Origin: an uncultured Paludibaculum sp.
GTDB lineage: Bacteria > Acidobacteriota > Terriglobia > Bryobacterales > Bryobacteraceae
Direction: 5' to 3'
Length of the DNA stretch: 64,000 nucleotides
Assembly: GCF_963665245.1 (NCBI RefSeq)
Contig: NZ_OY762269.1
Coordinates: forward strand, 3,468,237-3,532,236
Shown here: piece after piece, positions 38,490 through 47,233 of the stretch
Numbering within the stretch: position 1 is the stretch's first letter
How the letters are laid out: every line of letters begins with the position of its first letter
The notes under the pieces: model-generated
Databases searched by the model: none
What the model was told of the DNA's origin: nothing
What the model saw: only the letters and a program-made list of their open reading frames with translations
Translations under genes and position numbers: made by a program

Positions 38490-39005
38490 ATGCCGAAGTG
38501 GACTTGCGTCCCCCTGGGAAGCCGGCTCGTGCTGTTCGTCGAAGCCGAAGGCGACGTGCTGCGCCGCGCGTGGTTTGAGAAGCGGGCCGAGGATCTGCCG
38601 CCTGGATGGACCGCCGAAGATCGCGACGACACTCTTCCCGTCCTGGCGGAAGCGCGTCGACAATTGCAGGAGTATGTGGCGGGACGGCTGCGGCACTTTA
38701 CTGTACCTTTCCGGCTGGATGGCACGGCATTCCAGCAGGAAGTCTGGCGGCAGTTGACGCAGATTCCCTGCGGCGAGGTGCGGAGCTACGCCAACGTCGC
38801 GCAGGCGATCGGCCGGCCCAAGGCGGTTCGCGCCGTCGGCGCCGCCAACGGCAGCAACCCGTTGCCGGTGTTTGTTCCCTGTCACCGGGTGATCGGCAGT
38901 GACGGGTCGCTCACCGGGTTCTCGGCCGGACTGGAAGTGAAACGGGCTTTGCTGGCTTTGGAAGGCGCGCCTGTTCAGCAGGGGCTGCCGCTGGGCGAGG
39001 AGTAG
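38490..39005 (+). CDS. ogt: Methylated-DNA--[protein]-cysteine S-methyltransferase
   Basis: 171-residue suicide enzyme that removes O6-alkyl groups from guanine. The active-site motif is VPVF-like followed by PCHRVIGSDGSLTGFSAGLE, with the acceptor Cys in PCHRV. The helix-turn-helix segment is CGEVRSYANVAQAIGRPKA, and NGSNPLP precedes the active site. Length is typical of Ogt; there is no Ada regulatory domain. The ATG at 38490 is chosen because the open frame upstream (from 38394) has no homology to the family. It is convergent with the WaaA-LpxK gene, with 5 bp between stops. Confidence 0.93.
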   Translation: MPKWTCVPLGSRLVLFVEAEGDVLRRAWFEKRAEDLPPGWTAEDRDDTLPVLAEARRQLQEYVAGRLRHFTVPFRLDGTAFQQEVWRQLTQIPCGEVRSYANVAQAIGRPKAVRAVGAANGSNPLPVFVPCHRVIGSDGSLTGFSAGLEVKRALLALEGAPVQQGLPLGEE

Positions 39006-39010
39006 GCGCG

Positions 39011-41266
39011 CTACTTCATTGCCTTGTGGATGAGCGCCAGCAAATTGGCTTCGTCCGTAATTTCCAGCCTCAAGCTGATCGCGGTGACATTGCACGCGCG
39101 TGCCAGGTCGGGGTCGATGTTCAGCAGATCCTTCTCCGTGGTCAGCAACACTTGGGAACGCATGGCCAGCGGTTGCAGGTCTTGCTCCTCGTAGTGATGA
39201 TGATCGGGAAACTCCATAAAGAATTCTACGTTTAGCCCCAGTTCCTTCAACGTCCTTCGGAAGCTCTCCGGCTGGCCCAACCCGCAGAATGCGCCCACCG
39301 TGGTGCCGGGCGGAATGGGCGGCGCCTCCGCCACGGAACGTGCCAGGAAGATGGGTACGTGCTGGTTGTGGCGGCGAATCTCGACGTTCAAACCCAAATA
39401 CGAGCGGCCGGGCTCGGTGCGGGTGATGACCACGGCTCCGGCCCGTTTCAAGGCAGAGAAAGGCTCGCGCAGGGTCCCGCCCGGGAAAAGTCCGTCGCGG
39501 AACGGATCCAGCGCATCGATCAGGACGATGTCGAGGTCGCGGTGCAGGCGCCAGCTTTGGAAGCCGTCGTCCAGGACTACGACATCAAACGGGTACCGCT
39601 TGGCCAGGGCTTCGCGGGCGGCCCGGCGATCGGCACCGACGCCAACAGCGGCGTGGCCCGACCACAGGACGAGTTGCGCTTCTTCGCCGGTTCGTTCCAC
39701 GGGTACGGTCTCGCTGGGCAGGGCCGTGACAATGGGTTCGCTCGATGCACGTCGATAGCCGCGCATCAGTACGGCAGGGTGATGTTGTTCTTTAGAAAGA
39801 TGCTGGCATAGCCATAAAACAAAAGGCGTTTTTGCGCTTCCTCCCATGGCCAGGTTGCCGACGCTGATCACCGGCTGGGTGGGGAGGTCGAGGGAAAGAC
39901 TCTTGATGCCACGATCGACGGCCATGCCTGCCCGCCAGAGCCAACTGAGCGGATTCCAGCGGGTTGGGCGGACGAGGGCTGCATCATAGGCGTGGACAAC
40001 CGCGCTGACCGCTCGGGCGGTGGCTCCGCGGCGTTCGTCCGAGAGCTGCCTGCCAATCTCGCCCATCTCGCGGTTGTAGAGCAGTTTCGAGACGGTCAAA
40101 GCCAAATCCGCCGGATCGCGAACGGTGGCCACCGCGCCCGCGGCCCGGAAGGCTGTGGCGATCTCCGAGAAGTTCTCCATGTGGGGGCCGGTCACCACAG
40201 GTGCGCCAAAGGCGGCCGGTTCCAGGATGTTGTGGCCTCCCCGGTGGGGGAACGTGCCACCCATGAAGACGACGTCGGCGACGCGGAACAGGCCGCTCAG
40301 TTCGCCGATGGTGTCGACGAGCAGTACTGATGTCGGAGCGTCGCCGAGTTTCGAACGCCTCTGGAATGGGATGCCACGTGCGGTGAGTTTGGCGGCGGCT
40401 TCGTCGAAACGCTCCGGCCGGCGAGGTACGAGAATCAGCAGGAGGCGCGGGTAGCGCTCCTGTAATTGCTGGAAGGTGTCGAGAACGATGTCGTCTTCAT
40501 CGGGGTCGTCCGGTTCGGCGGGCGGCATGGTGGACGCGGCGATCCAGATTCGCTCGGGATCCGTGCGGCGCAGCCAGTTCTGGATGGCGGGTGCTATCGT
40601 GGCCGTTTCGGGATCAAAGTCATACTTTAAATTACCTGCGGTAATTGCCTGAATAGCACCAAGTTGTTCATACCGTGAACAGGCAATTGCATCCTGGGCC
40701 AGAATGGCATCCGGCCAAGAAAGAGCAGCCTGGAAGAACCAGCGGAAGCGCAGGTATTTGGGCAGGGCTTTGTCGGAGATACGCCCATTGATCACCAGAA
40801 GGCGTGCGCCGGAACGGCAAGTTTCCCGATAGAGATTGGGCCAGATCTCGGTCTCCATCACGACAACCACGGACGGTTTCAGAGAGCGGAGCACGCGACG
40901 TACTGCAAAGCGATAGTCGATGGGAGCGTAGAAGACTCCGTCGGCCAGGCCTTCCAGCTTCTGCTCGGCCATGGCGCGTCCAGCCAATGTCGTGCAGGAC
41001 ACATAGATGGGTGCGTAGGGCAATTCCTGTTTGAGGCGCTTCAACAGACCAACAGCCGTAATCGCCTCACCGACGGAAACGGCGTGCAACCAGATGGCGC
41101 CGGGTACCGTCCGGTGCAGGGGGCGGGGGAGGAAGCCGAACCGCTCGGAGACCCGGTTGGCATAGGCGGAGTTCCGGTGGATGCGAAGCGCGAGATACAG
41201 TAGGAGAAATGGAAAGGCGAGGGCCTGTAGGGTCCAGTAGAGGAGATAAATGAGTTTGGCCCGCAA
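39011..41266 (-). CDS. Fused Kdo transferase/lipid A 4'-kinase (WaaA-LpxK)
   Basis: 751 residues joining two lipid A enzymes normally encoded separately. Residues 1 to about 425 are a WaaA/KdtA Kdo transferase: a membrane anchor (IYLLYWTLQALAFPFLLLYL), catalytic-type Glu67 in HAVSVGEAITA, and GGTFPHRGGHNILEPAAFG. Residues about 430-751 are LpxK, the ATP kinase of the lipid A 4' position, with VISVGNLAMGGSAKTPF and VVVLDDGFQSWRLHRDLDIV. The P-loop reads GGSAKTP rather than the usual GGxGKTP, so kinase activity should not be assumed. The start is TTG at 41266, because no ATG precedes the anchor; it overlaps the divergent gene by 17 bp. Composition is locally AT-rich near 39780-39850 and 40615-40700. 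Confidence 0.9.
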   Translation of the reverse strand: MRAKLIYLLYWTLQALAFPFLLLYLALRIHRNSAYANRVSERFGFLPRPLHRTVPGAIWLHAVSVGEAITAVGLLKRLKQELPYAPIYVSCTTLAGRAMAEQKLEGLADGVFYAPIDYRFAVRRVLRSLKPSVVVVMETEIWPNLYRETCRSGARLLVINGRISDKALPKYLRFRWFFQAALSWPDAILAQDAIACSRYEQLGAIQAITAGNLKYDFDPETATIAPAIQNWLRRTDPERIWIAASTMPPAEPDDPDEDDIVLDTFQQLQERYPRLLLILVPRRPERFDEAAAKLTARGIPFQRRSKLGDAPTSVLLVDTIGELSGLFRVADVVFMGGTFPHRGGHNILEPAAFGAPVVTGPHMENFSEIATAFRAAGAVATVRDPADLALTVSKLLYNREMGEIGRQLSDERRGATARAVSAVVHAYDAALVRPTRWNPLSWLWRAGMAVDRGIKSLSLDLPTQPVISVGNLAMGGSAKTPFVLWLCQHLSKEQHHPAVLMRGYRRASSEPIVTALPSETVPVERTGEEAQLVLWSGHAAVGVGADRRAAREALAKRYPFDVVVLDDGFQSWRLHRDLDIVLIDALDPFRDGLFPGGTLREPFSALKRAGAVVITRTEPGRSYLGLNVEIRRHNQHVPIFLARSVAEAPPIPPGTTVGAFCGLGQPESFRRTLKELGLNVEFFMEFPDHHHYEEQDLQPLAMRSQVLLTTEKDLLNIDPDLARACNVTAISLRLEITDEANLLALIHKAMK

Positions 41267-41858
41267 ACCCCTGATTTTAGCCCTTTGTGGCGCCGCCGCG
41301 GCGACTCTTTTGTTGGCTCAGAACACTTTCAAGCATAGTCCGGCTTCGTCGTACCCGTCCGTCATGAATATCGGCAAGCTGAAGATCGCCGCCGTGCGCT
41401 ATGAGAGTGACACGGAGACGAAGCAGGCATTCGGCAAAGTAAACCCCAATGAGTATGGTGTGCTGCCGGTGTTGTTGATTCTGGAGAACGTCGGCGACCA
41501 GACCCTGCTGCTGGACCGGATGAAGGTGGTCTATCAGTATCCGGGGAACGAGGTACTACCGATTGCCGCGACCGACCTGCCCTACCTGTTGGGGGTGAAG
41601 CGGCCCAATTCGGGTGTGAAGTATCCGTCGCCGATCCCGTTGCCCAAAAAGAAGAACCCGCTGAGCGCGATCGAACTACAGACGCGGGCGTTCGCGGCGA
41701 AGACCATCATCAAGGGCGACAGCGCGTCGGGGTTCTTCTACTTCGAGACGCGCTATCGCAAGAGTGCGGTCATCTACGTCACCGGAATCCGAGAGGCGAT
41801 CACGAACAAGGAACTGTTCTTCGCCGACGTCCCGCTGGATTCGCCGGTGCCGGAGTAA
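41250..41858 (+). CDS. Secreted protein of unknown function
   Basis: 202 residues. AGGAG lies 5 bases before the ATG at 41250. An N-terminal hydrophobic segment (LILALCGAAAATLLLAQ) suggests export. The mature part has beta-rich stretches (YGVLPVLLILENVGDQTLLL, FFYFETRYRKSAVIYVTGI), reminiscent of a single immunoglobulin-like domain, but I recognise no family. The start overlaps the divergent WaaA-LpxK start by 17 bp. The stop is 2 bases from the convergent cyclophilin stop. A periplasmic or envelope role is plausible from its company only. Confidence 0.7.
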   Translation: MSLARKPLILALCGAAAATLLLAQNTFKHSPASSYPSVMNIGKLKIAAVRYESDTETKQAFGKVNPNEYGVLPVLLILENVGDQTLLLDRMKVVYQYPGNEVLPIAATDLPYLLGVKRPNSGVKYPSPIPLPKKKNPLSAIELQTRAFAAKTIIKGDSASGFFYFETRYRKSAVIYVTGIREAITNKELFFADVPLDSPVPE

Positions 41859-41860
41859 CG

Positions 41861-42643
41861 TTACTTCTTGGCGGGCGCCTTTGTCGCCGGAGCCTTGGTT
41901 GCAGGTGCCTTCGTGGCCGGCGCTTTGGTGGCTGGAGCCTTGGTCGCGGGCGCCTTCGTCGCCGGTCTGGCGGCCGGGACCGGGGCGAGAACGATGCCGC
42001 CGGGTGGCACGGGGCCTACGCGCTCAAACGTTACCTTGGCGATGACCACCGCTGGCGACGGCTTGTCGCCCATTTTCGGAACGCGAGCGATGCGGCTCAC
42101 CAGATCCTGACCTTCCACCACCTGGCCGAAGATGGTGTGCTTGCCGTTCAGATGCGCCGTGGGCACTTCTGTGATGAAGAACTGGCACGAACCGGTGCCC
42201 GGGCCGGCATTCGCCATGGCCAGCCGTCCGGGTATGTCGAACTTCAGGGTCGGGGCGAACTCGTCCTTGATCACGTCGGTCTCGCCCATGCCGGTACCGG
42301 TGGGGTCACCGCCCTGAATCATGAAATTCGGGATCACGCGATGGAACGTCAGGCCGTTGTACAGGGGGCGGCGGACGCGCGTTCCGGTCTTGGGATCCTT
42401 CCACAGCTTGCGGCCGAGCGCCAAGTCGACGAAGTTCTTCACCGTGATCGGCGATTCCGTTTCGTACATCTTCATCACGATGCTGCCCATGGGTTGTCCG
42501 CCATGGGTGATTTGCAGGGTGGTGTAGAGTCCGTTTTCACGGGCGGGCTTGGGGGCGGAAGCGGCCGGAGCCGGAGTCGGGGTCTGCGCGGCCAGGGCGC
42601 CGGCCAGGGCCAGGGTCGAAAAAAGGGCTGAGAACATCCTCAT
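41861..42643 (-). CDS. Periplasmic cyclophilin-type peptidyl-prolyl isomerase
   Basis: 260 residues. The signal peptide FSALFSTLALAGALAAQ and a Pro/Ala-rich linker precede a cyclophilin domain (about residues 40-205). Catalytic-site segments are GLTFHRVIPNFMIQGGDPTG, GTGSCQFFIT and HLNGKHTIFGQV, so the domain looks active. It catalyses cis-trans isomerisation of proline peptide bonds in exported proteins. The last 35 or so residues are a tandem ATKAP repeat ending in PAKK, a basic tail that could contact envelope polymers or nucleic acid. An alternative ATG lies two codons downstream. Confidence 0.92.
   Translation of the reverse strand: MRMFSALFSTLALAGALAAQTPTPAPAASAPKPARENGLYTTLQITHGGQPMGSIVMKMYETESPITVKNFVDLALGRKLWKDPKTGTRVRRPLYNGLTFHRVIPNFMIQGGDPTGTGMGETDVIKDEFAPTLKFDIPGRLAMANAGPGTGSCQFFITEVPTAHLNGKHTIFGQVVEGQDLVSRIARVPKMGDKPSPAVVIAKVTFERVGPVPPGGIVLAPVPAARPATKAPATKAPATKAPATKAPATKAPATKAPAKK
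41870..41963 (-). repeat. 15-bp tandem repeat encoding ATKAP units
   Basis: About six degenerate 15-bp units within the 3' end of the cyclophilin gene encode ATKAP repeats. Third positions vary between units, which indicates that the peptide repeat, not only the DNA, is maintained. Copy number could vary between strains. Confidence 0.8.
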
Positions 42644-42743
42644 GACCCCATGGTACCAGCGGCTGCAAGGGCCGCTGGGGTTTTGGAGTATTCACGAGCG
42701 CGTCACGCCAGATTCAAAATTGACGGCTAGGTTGTCGGTGTAG

Positions 42744-44450
42744 ATGCAGCCGATACCAGTCTTCCAAAGCGCCTTGCGGCGGTTCGCGCCGGAGCCCGTC
42801 GCCGGAGCGCTGGGCAAATTGCTTCGATTTGAACGACTGGAGGAGGTCGTTCAAGGTGTGCGCGCGCAGCAGAACGCCGGGGCGTTTCCAGAGGAGATGC
42901 TGCGCGCGCTGCGGGTTTCCATCCGTGTGGAGCCGGCCGACATGGCCCGGATTCCGGCTGCGGGCCCGCTGGTGGTGGTCGCCAATCACCCGTACGGTCT
43001 GGTGGAAGGGGCCGTGCTGCAGTCGATGCTGGCCCGGGTGCGGCCCGACGTCCGTCTGCTGGCCAATTCCATGCTGGGCATGGTGCCGGAACTGCGCGCC
43101 AGCCTCATCCTCGTGGATCCGTTTGGAGGAGCCGCACGGGAGAATGCGCGGGGGCTGCGTGAGGCCCGGCAGTGGCTGCGGAATGGCGGCGCCCTGGCCG
43201 TGTTTCCGGCCGGCGAGGTCTCGCACGCGGACTGGGGGCAGAGGGAGATCGTCGATCCCCCTTGGAATGACGCGGCGATGCGGCTGGCGCGGCAGTGTGG
43301 TGCACGCGTGGTACCTGTCTACTTTTCGGGCTGCAACAGTGCTCTGTTTCAAATTGCCGGATTGGTGCATCCCAGGCTGCGCACCGCGCTGTTGCCGCAT
43401 GAACTGCTGAACAAGTGCGATACGGAGATCGAGGCGCGCGTCGGCCATGCCGTGAGCAGTGAGGACCATTCGACGGCCGAACTGCGCCGCCGGACCTACT
43501 GGCTGTCGGAGCGGAAGCCGCCGAAGCCGCGTGTGGTGCGGCGTATGAGGCCGGTTGGACCGGCCATCCCAGGAGAGTGGATGGAGAAGGAGCTTCTCGC
43601 TCTGCCGTCCGAGCGGCTGTTGATCAGTGCGGGGCCGTTGCGGGTGTACTGTGCCAACGCTGAGGATGTTCCGCTGACACTGCGGGAGACGGGCCGCCTG
43701 CGTGAGGTGACGTTCCGGGCGGCGGGCGAAGGAACGGGCCGGCCATACGATCTCGACCGCTTCGACTCCTGGTACGACCACCTGGTCCTGTGGCACGCGG
43801 AGAGACGCCAGGTGGCGGGCGCCTATCGTTTGTGCGGCGCGGATGTGGGGCGGGAGCTGTACGCTTCAACGCTGTTTCGATTCAGTGACGCGTTCTTTCA
43901 CCGCCTGGGACCCGCTTTGGAACTGGGGCGCTCTTTTGTTGCGCCGGAGTTTCAAAGGGGTTTCCAGCCGCTGCTGTTGTTGTGGAAGGCCATCGGGCAG
44001 TATGTGGTGGCGCGGCCCCGTTACCGGTTTCTGTTTGGACCAGTGAGCGTGAGTGCCGACTACTGCCCGGCATCGCGAGCGCTGTTGGCGCGGTTTCTGG
44101 CCGACCACTGTTTCGATGGACAACTCTCGCAGTGGGCGGCGGCGCGGTCGCCCTATCGCGGCAAGCCGTCGGCGGACTGGCCGCGGCCGGCGGATGTCGA
44201 CGATCTGGACCGGTTGATCCGGGAACTGGAACCGGACGGCAAGGGTGTGCCGGTGCTGGTGCGGCAGTATCTGAAGCTGGGCGGAAAGCTGTGCGGGTTC
44301 CACCTGGATCGGGGGTTTGGCGACTGTCTGGACGGGCTGATTGTGGTGGATCTGGAACGCTGCGAACAGAAGCAGTTGGAGCGGTATCTCGGCAGGGAAG
44401 GGGCGCGGGCGGTGCTGGAGCGCGCGAACGTGCCGGCGTCGGTGCTGTAA
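42744..44450 (+). CDS. OlsF-like bifunctional ornithine-lipid acyltransferase
   Basis: 568 residues. The N-terminal half (about 45-260) is a PlsC-type acyltransferase with VVVANHPYGLVEGAVLQ, FPAGEVSHADW and ARVVPVYFSG. The C-terminal half (about 290-500) is a GNAT domain of the ornithine N-acyltransferase (OlsB) type, with VTFRAAGEGTGRPYDLDRFD, LGRSFVAPEFQRG and FGPVSVSADY. This order matches OlsF, whose C-terminal domain makes lyso-ornithine lipid and whose N-terminal domain adds the second acyl chain. Phosphate-free membrane lipid synthesis is therefore the likely role. The assignment of substrate is by family, not proven. A 299-residue orphan follows 7 bp downstream. Confidence 0.85.
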   Translation: MQPIPVFQSALRRFAPEPVAGALGKLLRFERLEEVVQGVRAQQNAGAFPEEMLRALRVSIRVEPADMARIPAAGPLVVVANHPYGLVEGAVLQSMLARVRPDVRLLANSMLGMVPELRASLILVDPFGGAARENARGLREARQWLRNGGALAVFPAGEVSHADWGQREIVDPPWNDAAMRLARQCGARVVPVYFSGCNSALFQIAGLVHPRLRTALLPHELLNKCDTEIEARVGHAVSSEDHSTAELRRRTYWLSERKPPKPRVVRRMRPVGPAIPGEWMEKELLALPSERLLISAGPLRVYCANAEDVPLTLRETGRLREVTFRAAGEGTGRPYDLDRFDSWYDHLVLWHAERRQVAGAYRLCGADVGRELYASTLFRFSDAFFHRLGPALELGRSFVAPEFQRGFQPLLLLWKAIGQYVVARPRYRFLFGPVSVSADYCPASRALLARFLADHCFDGQLSQWAAARSPYRGKPSADWPRPADVDDLDRLIRELEPDGKGVPVLVRQYLKLGGKLCGFHLDRGFGDCLDGLIVVDLERCEQKQLERYLGREGARAVLERANVPASVL

Positions 44451-44457
44451 TGGCGGA

Positions 44458-45357
44458 ATGGAGCTCGTACTGGAAGACCTGCCGCAGCACGGCCTGTGGT
44501 TGATCGGGCCGAGTTCTCCCCAATACGACCAATATCTGAGTGAGATCCTCCATCGCCGAGAGGAAGGCGTTGGCCGAGGGCGAGTCGCCAGAGCGGGCCG
44601 GCCGATCGATGAATCTCAGCGGGCGGGCTCGGCGATTCTAGTCAATGGAAGCGGCAAGGACATCGCGGCCGTGGCGCTGATGTGGCGCTACGAGCGGGAT
44701 GGGCCGTTTAGCTCCAGTCGAGTGGTATCGCAGGGTATGCACGGATGCCCCTCGCTGTTGCTTCCTTTCGGCCTGGTGGAGCAGGACCGCGAGTCGCTCT
44801 ATTACTGGCTTACGATCATGGCGGGGTCCAAGAGATATGTCGGGCCAGGGCCCCTGGTTGGTGACAACCGCGATGTTCATCCTGCCGTGCCAGGCGGAAT
44901 GATGGGCGAGGTGGCGGTTGGCGATCACCGTGGGAAGCATCCACCGGACTGGCGCGAGTTGCGGTCCATAACGCTCAGTCTGGATGGTGTCTTCTTTGCG
45001 GACGCGGAATTCGTCGGGCCCGACCGGAGCGGAAATTGGGTGCGCGTCACAAGAGAGGCAGAGGTCCATCGTACGACGGGCCGGCTTGTCCATGAAGGTC
45101 TCCAGAGTGGGGATCGGCCGGAGGACATTTTTGCGCGAGTGAGTGCCCCGGACAAAGATGACCTCGAGCCGGGTGCGCCGCCCGAACAGATCTATGGTCC
45201 GCGGATCACAATGGCCGAACAATCCCCCAGGAGCTACACCAGACGGGACGAGGCAAGAATGTTGAGTATGTACCGTCAGCATTTCGGGGATGAGAAGACC
45301 ATCGAGCGCCTGGCCTCGTGGCATGGCGCAGTCCTGCCCGATTTCCGCCGCCTCTGA
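44458..45357 (+). CDS. Unrecognised protein coupled to the OlsF-like gene
   Basis: 299 residues from the ATG at 44458, 7 bases after the OlsF-like stop, with no ribosome site of its own, so translational coupling is likely. It has no signal peptide or membrane helix. Visible blocks are HGLWLIGPSSPQYDQYLSEI, LMWRYERDGPFSSSRVVSQG, SLYYWLTIMAGSKRYVGPGP, and a C-terminal helical segment EARMLSMYRQHFGDEKTIER. I recognise no catalytic motif or family. Codon use matches neighbouring genes, so it is probably real. It could act on ornithine lipids or be a separate cytoplasmic protein; neither is shown. Confidence 0.6.
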   Translation: MELVLEDLPQHGLWLIGPSSPQYDQYLSEILHRREEGVGRGRVARAGRPIDESQRAGSAILVNGSGKDIAAVALMWRYERDGPFSSSRVVSQGMHGCPSLLLPFGLVEQDRESLYYWLTIMAGSKRYVGPGPLVGDNRDVHPAVPGGMMGEVAVGDHRGKHPPDWRELRSITLSLDGVFFADAEFVGPDRSGNWVRVTREAEVHRTTGRLVHEGLQSGDRPEDIFARVSAPDKDDLEPGAPPEQIYGPRITMAEQSPRSYTRRDEARMLSMYRQHFGDEKTIERLASWHGAVLPDFRRL

Positions 45358-45369
45358 TACATTGAAAAC

Positions 45370-46029
45370 ATGAAAAAAGAGAGTATCCTCTCCGCAATGC
45401 TCGAGATCGGCATCGTTCCGGTCGTTCGTACTCCTACCGCTGACAGTGCCTACAAAGCGATTGAGGCCATCTATAAAGGCGGAATCCGCGCGGCCGAAGT
45501 GACGATGACGGTGCCCGGCGCGGTGAAGGTGCTTGAGAAGCTGGCCGATGAATTCGGCGACAAGATGGTGTTGGGCGCGGGCACAGTGCTCGACCCGGAG
45601 ACGGCGCGCATCTGCATGCTGGCCGGCGCGCAGTTCTTCGTCACTCCAGCCCTGAACCTGAAGACGATCGAAATGGCGCAACGCTATTCGCGGCCCATCT
45701 GCCCGGGCGCGCTGACGCCTACCGAAGTCCTGACCGCCTGGCAGGCCGGCGCCGATATCGTCAAGGTGTTCCCGTGCGACAACGTCGGCGGCGCGAAGTA
45801 CATCAAGGCCTTGAAAGGACCGTTCCCGCAGATCGAGATGATCCCCACCGGCGGTGTCAGCCTGACGACAGCCGGCGACTTCCTGAAGGCCGGCGCCTGC
45901 GCTGTGGCCGTGGGCGGAGAGTTGGTCGATGCCAAGACCATCAAGGCCGGCACCTACGAGGTGTTTACGGAGCGGGCGAAGCAGTTCCTGGAAGTGGTGG
46001 CGAAGGCTCGCGCGGAGATGCGCGGCTGA
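45370..46029 (+). CDS. eda: KDPG/KHG aldolase
   Basis: 219-residue class I aldolase that cleaves 2-keto-3-deoxy-6-phosphogluconate to pyruvate and glyceraldehyde-3-phosphate (Entner-Doudoroff) or 4-hydroxy-2-oxoglutarate. Catalytic features are Glu in GGIRAAEVTMTVPGA and the Schiff-base Lys in GADIVKVFPCDNVGG. MVLGAGTVLDPETARICMLA and IPTGGVSLTTAGDFLKAG are family blocks. Length is typical. It follows the orphan by 12 bp, but its function does not connect to lipid synthesis, so cotranscription may be incidental. Confidence 0.94.
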   Translation: MKKESILSAMLEIGIVPVVRTPTADSAYKAIEAIYKGGIRAAEVTMTVPGAVKVLEKLADEFGDKMVLGAGTVLDPETARICMLAGAQFFVTPALNLKTIEMAQRYSRPICPGALTPTEVLTAWQAGADIVKVFPCDNVGGAKYIKALKGPFPQIEMIPTGGVSLTTAGDFLKAGACAVAVGGELVDAKTIKAGTYEVFTERAKQFLEVVAKARAEMRG

Positions 46030-46054
46030 GTAGTCCGTTGCGGAATTTCGGTTC

Positions 46055-46275
46055 TTAGCTTTCAGCCGTCAGCTCTTAGCTCCCGAACGCTGCTTGGGGC
46101 TGATTGCTGATGGCTGATTGCTTTTTCGAATGGCGGTAGAAGCGGGGTCAGGGGACCCCGCGCGGACCTGGGGGTCCGCCGTACAACAGTGGAGTGCGGA
46201 GCTCTTCGCTACGGTTGAGTTTTACCGGATCGCAGGAGTGGAGCTGACTGCTGATTGCTGACCGCTGATTGCTAT
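46055..46275. repeat. Intergenic repeat mosaic after eda
   Basis: The 341-bp gap 46030-46370 holds no gene. It contains GCTGA-type units (46057-46082, 46099-46122 and 46242-46274), and two palindromes: GGGGTC-AGGG-GACCCC (46144-46159) and GCGGACC-TGGG-GGTCCGC (46162-46179). The last has the same arms as the hairpin at 23971. The remaining part is ordinary spacer leading to the next gene's ribosome site. Confidence 0.65.
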
Positions 46276-46370
46276 TAACTTACCTCCGTAACCTTTTCGC
46301 ACTTTCTACACGGGGCGCTGCACCATCCTTGATTGGTATGGTATTGTCACCTCATCGACTGGGAGGTCCC

Positions 46371-47231
46371 ATGAAACGACGCACGTTCCTGACAACAGGC
46401 GCCGGCGCAGTCAGTCTGAACGCCTTTCCGTATCATCTTTTTGCGGGTACCACGCAAAAGCTGGCCAGCGATGTCGTGACGCTGGGGCCCCGTAAGATCA
46501 AACTCAGCCGGCTGGCCATGGGCACCGGCACGAACGGCTCGGGCGGCAGCTCGAACCAGACCAAGAAGCTGGGGTTGGAAGGCGTCGCCAATATGATGCG
46601 GGCGGCCTTCGATAACGGCGTCAACTTCTGGGATTCGGCCGACCAGTATGGTACGCATGCCCACCTGAAGGAGGCTCTGAAGAAGACGCCTCGCGAGAAG
46701 GTGGTGATTCTTTCGAAGACGCATGCTTCCACCGAAGCCGAGATGAAGTCGGACATCGACCGCTTCCGGCGCGAGATCGGCACGGATTACATTGACATCC
46801 TGTTGCTGCATTGCATGATGGACGCCGATTGGCCCCAACGCAAGAAGGGCGCCATGGAGTACATCAGCGAACTGCAGGAGCGCGGGATCGTGCGGACGAA
46901 GGGCGTCAGTTGCCACACCATGGGCGCATTGAAGGCTTCGGCTGCGTCGCCCTGGGTGGAAGTCGATCTGGCTCGCCTGAACCCCGCCGGCGTTGCCATG
47001 GACGCTTCACCCGCCGAGGTGATTCCGGTGCTGAAGCAGATGAAAGCTTCCGGCAAGGGCATTATCGGGATGAAGATCTTTGGGGCAGGGAAATTGCGGA
47101 ACAAGACGGACGAATGTCTGCAATTCGCGCTGTCACAAGGCGTGCTCGACTGCTTCACCATTGGCAGCGAGAGCATCACCGAAATGCAGGAGTTGACGAA
47201 GAAGATTCCGGCCGCCAGTACGCGGGGCTGA
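46371..47231 (+). CDS. Tat-exported aldo/keto reductase family protein
   Basis: 286 residues. A twin-arginine signal (MKRRTFLTTGAGAVSLNAFP) directs export of the folded protein. The AKR barrel follows, with LSRLAMGTGTNGSGG, NGVNFWDSADQYGTHAHLKE (Asp/Tyr), and VVILSKTHAST (Lys). The LLLHCMMD segment holds the His position. The C-terminus is short compared with classical AKRs, and the usual NADP-phosphate loop is not obvious. The ATG at 46371 follows GGGAGG by 4 bases. Substrate is unknown; a periplasmic sugar or keto compound is only a guess. Confidence 0.83.
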   Translation: MKRRTFLTTGAGAVSLNAFPYHLFAGTTQKLASDVVTLGPRKIKLSRLAMGTGTNGSGGSSNQTKKLGLEGVANMMRAAFDNGVNFWDSADQYGTHAHLKEALKKTPREKVVILSKTHASTEAEMKSDIDRFRREIGTDYIDILLLHCMMDADWPQRKKGAMEYISELQERGIVRTKGVSCHTMGALKASAASPWVEVDLARLNPAGVAMDASPAEVIPVLKQMKASGKGIIGMKIFGAGKLRNKTDECLQFALSQGVLDCFTIGSESITEMQELTKKIPAASTRG

Positions 47232-47233
47232 CG

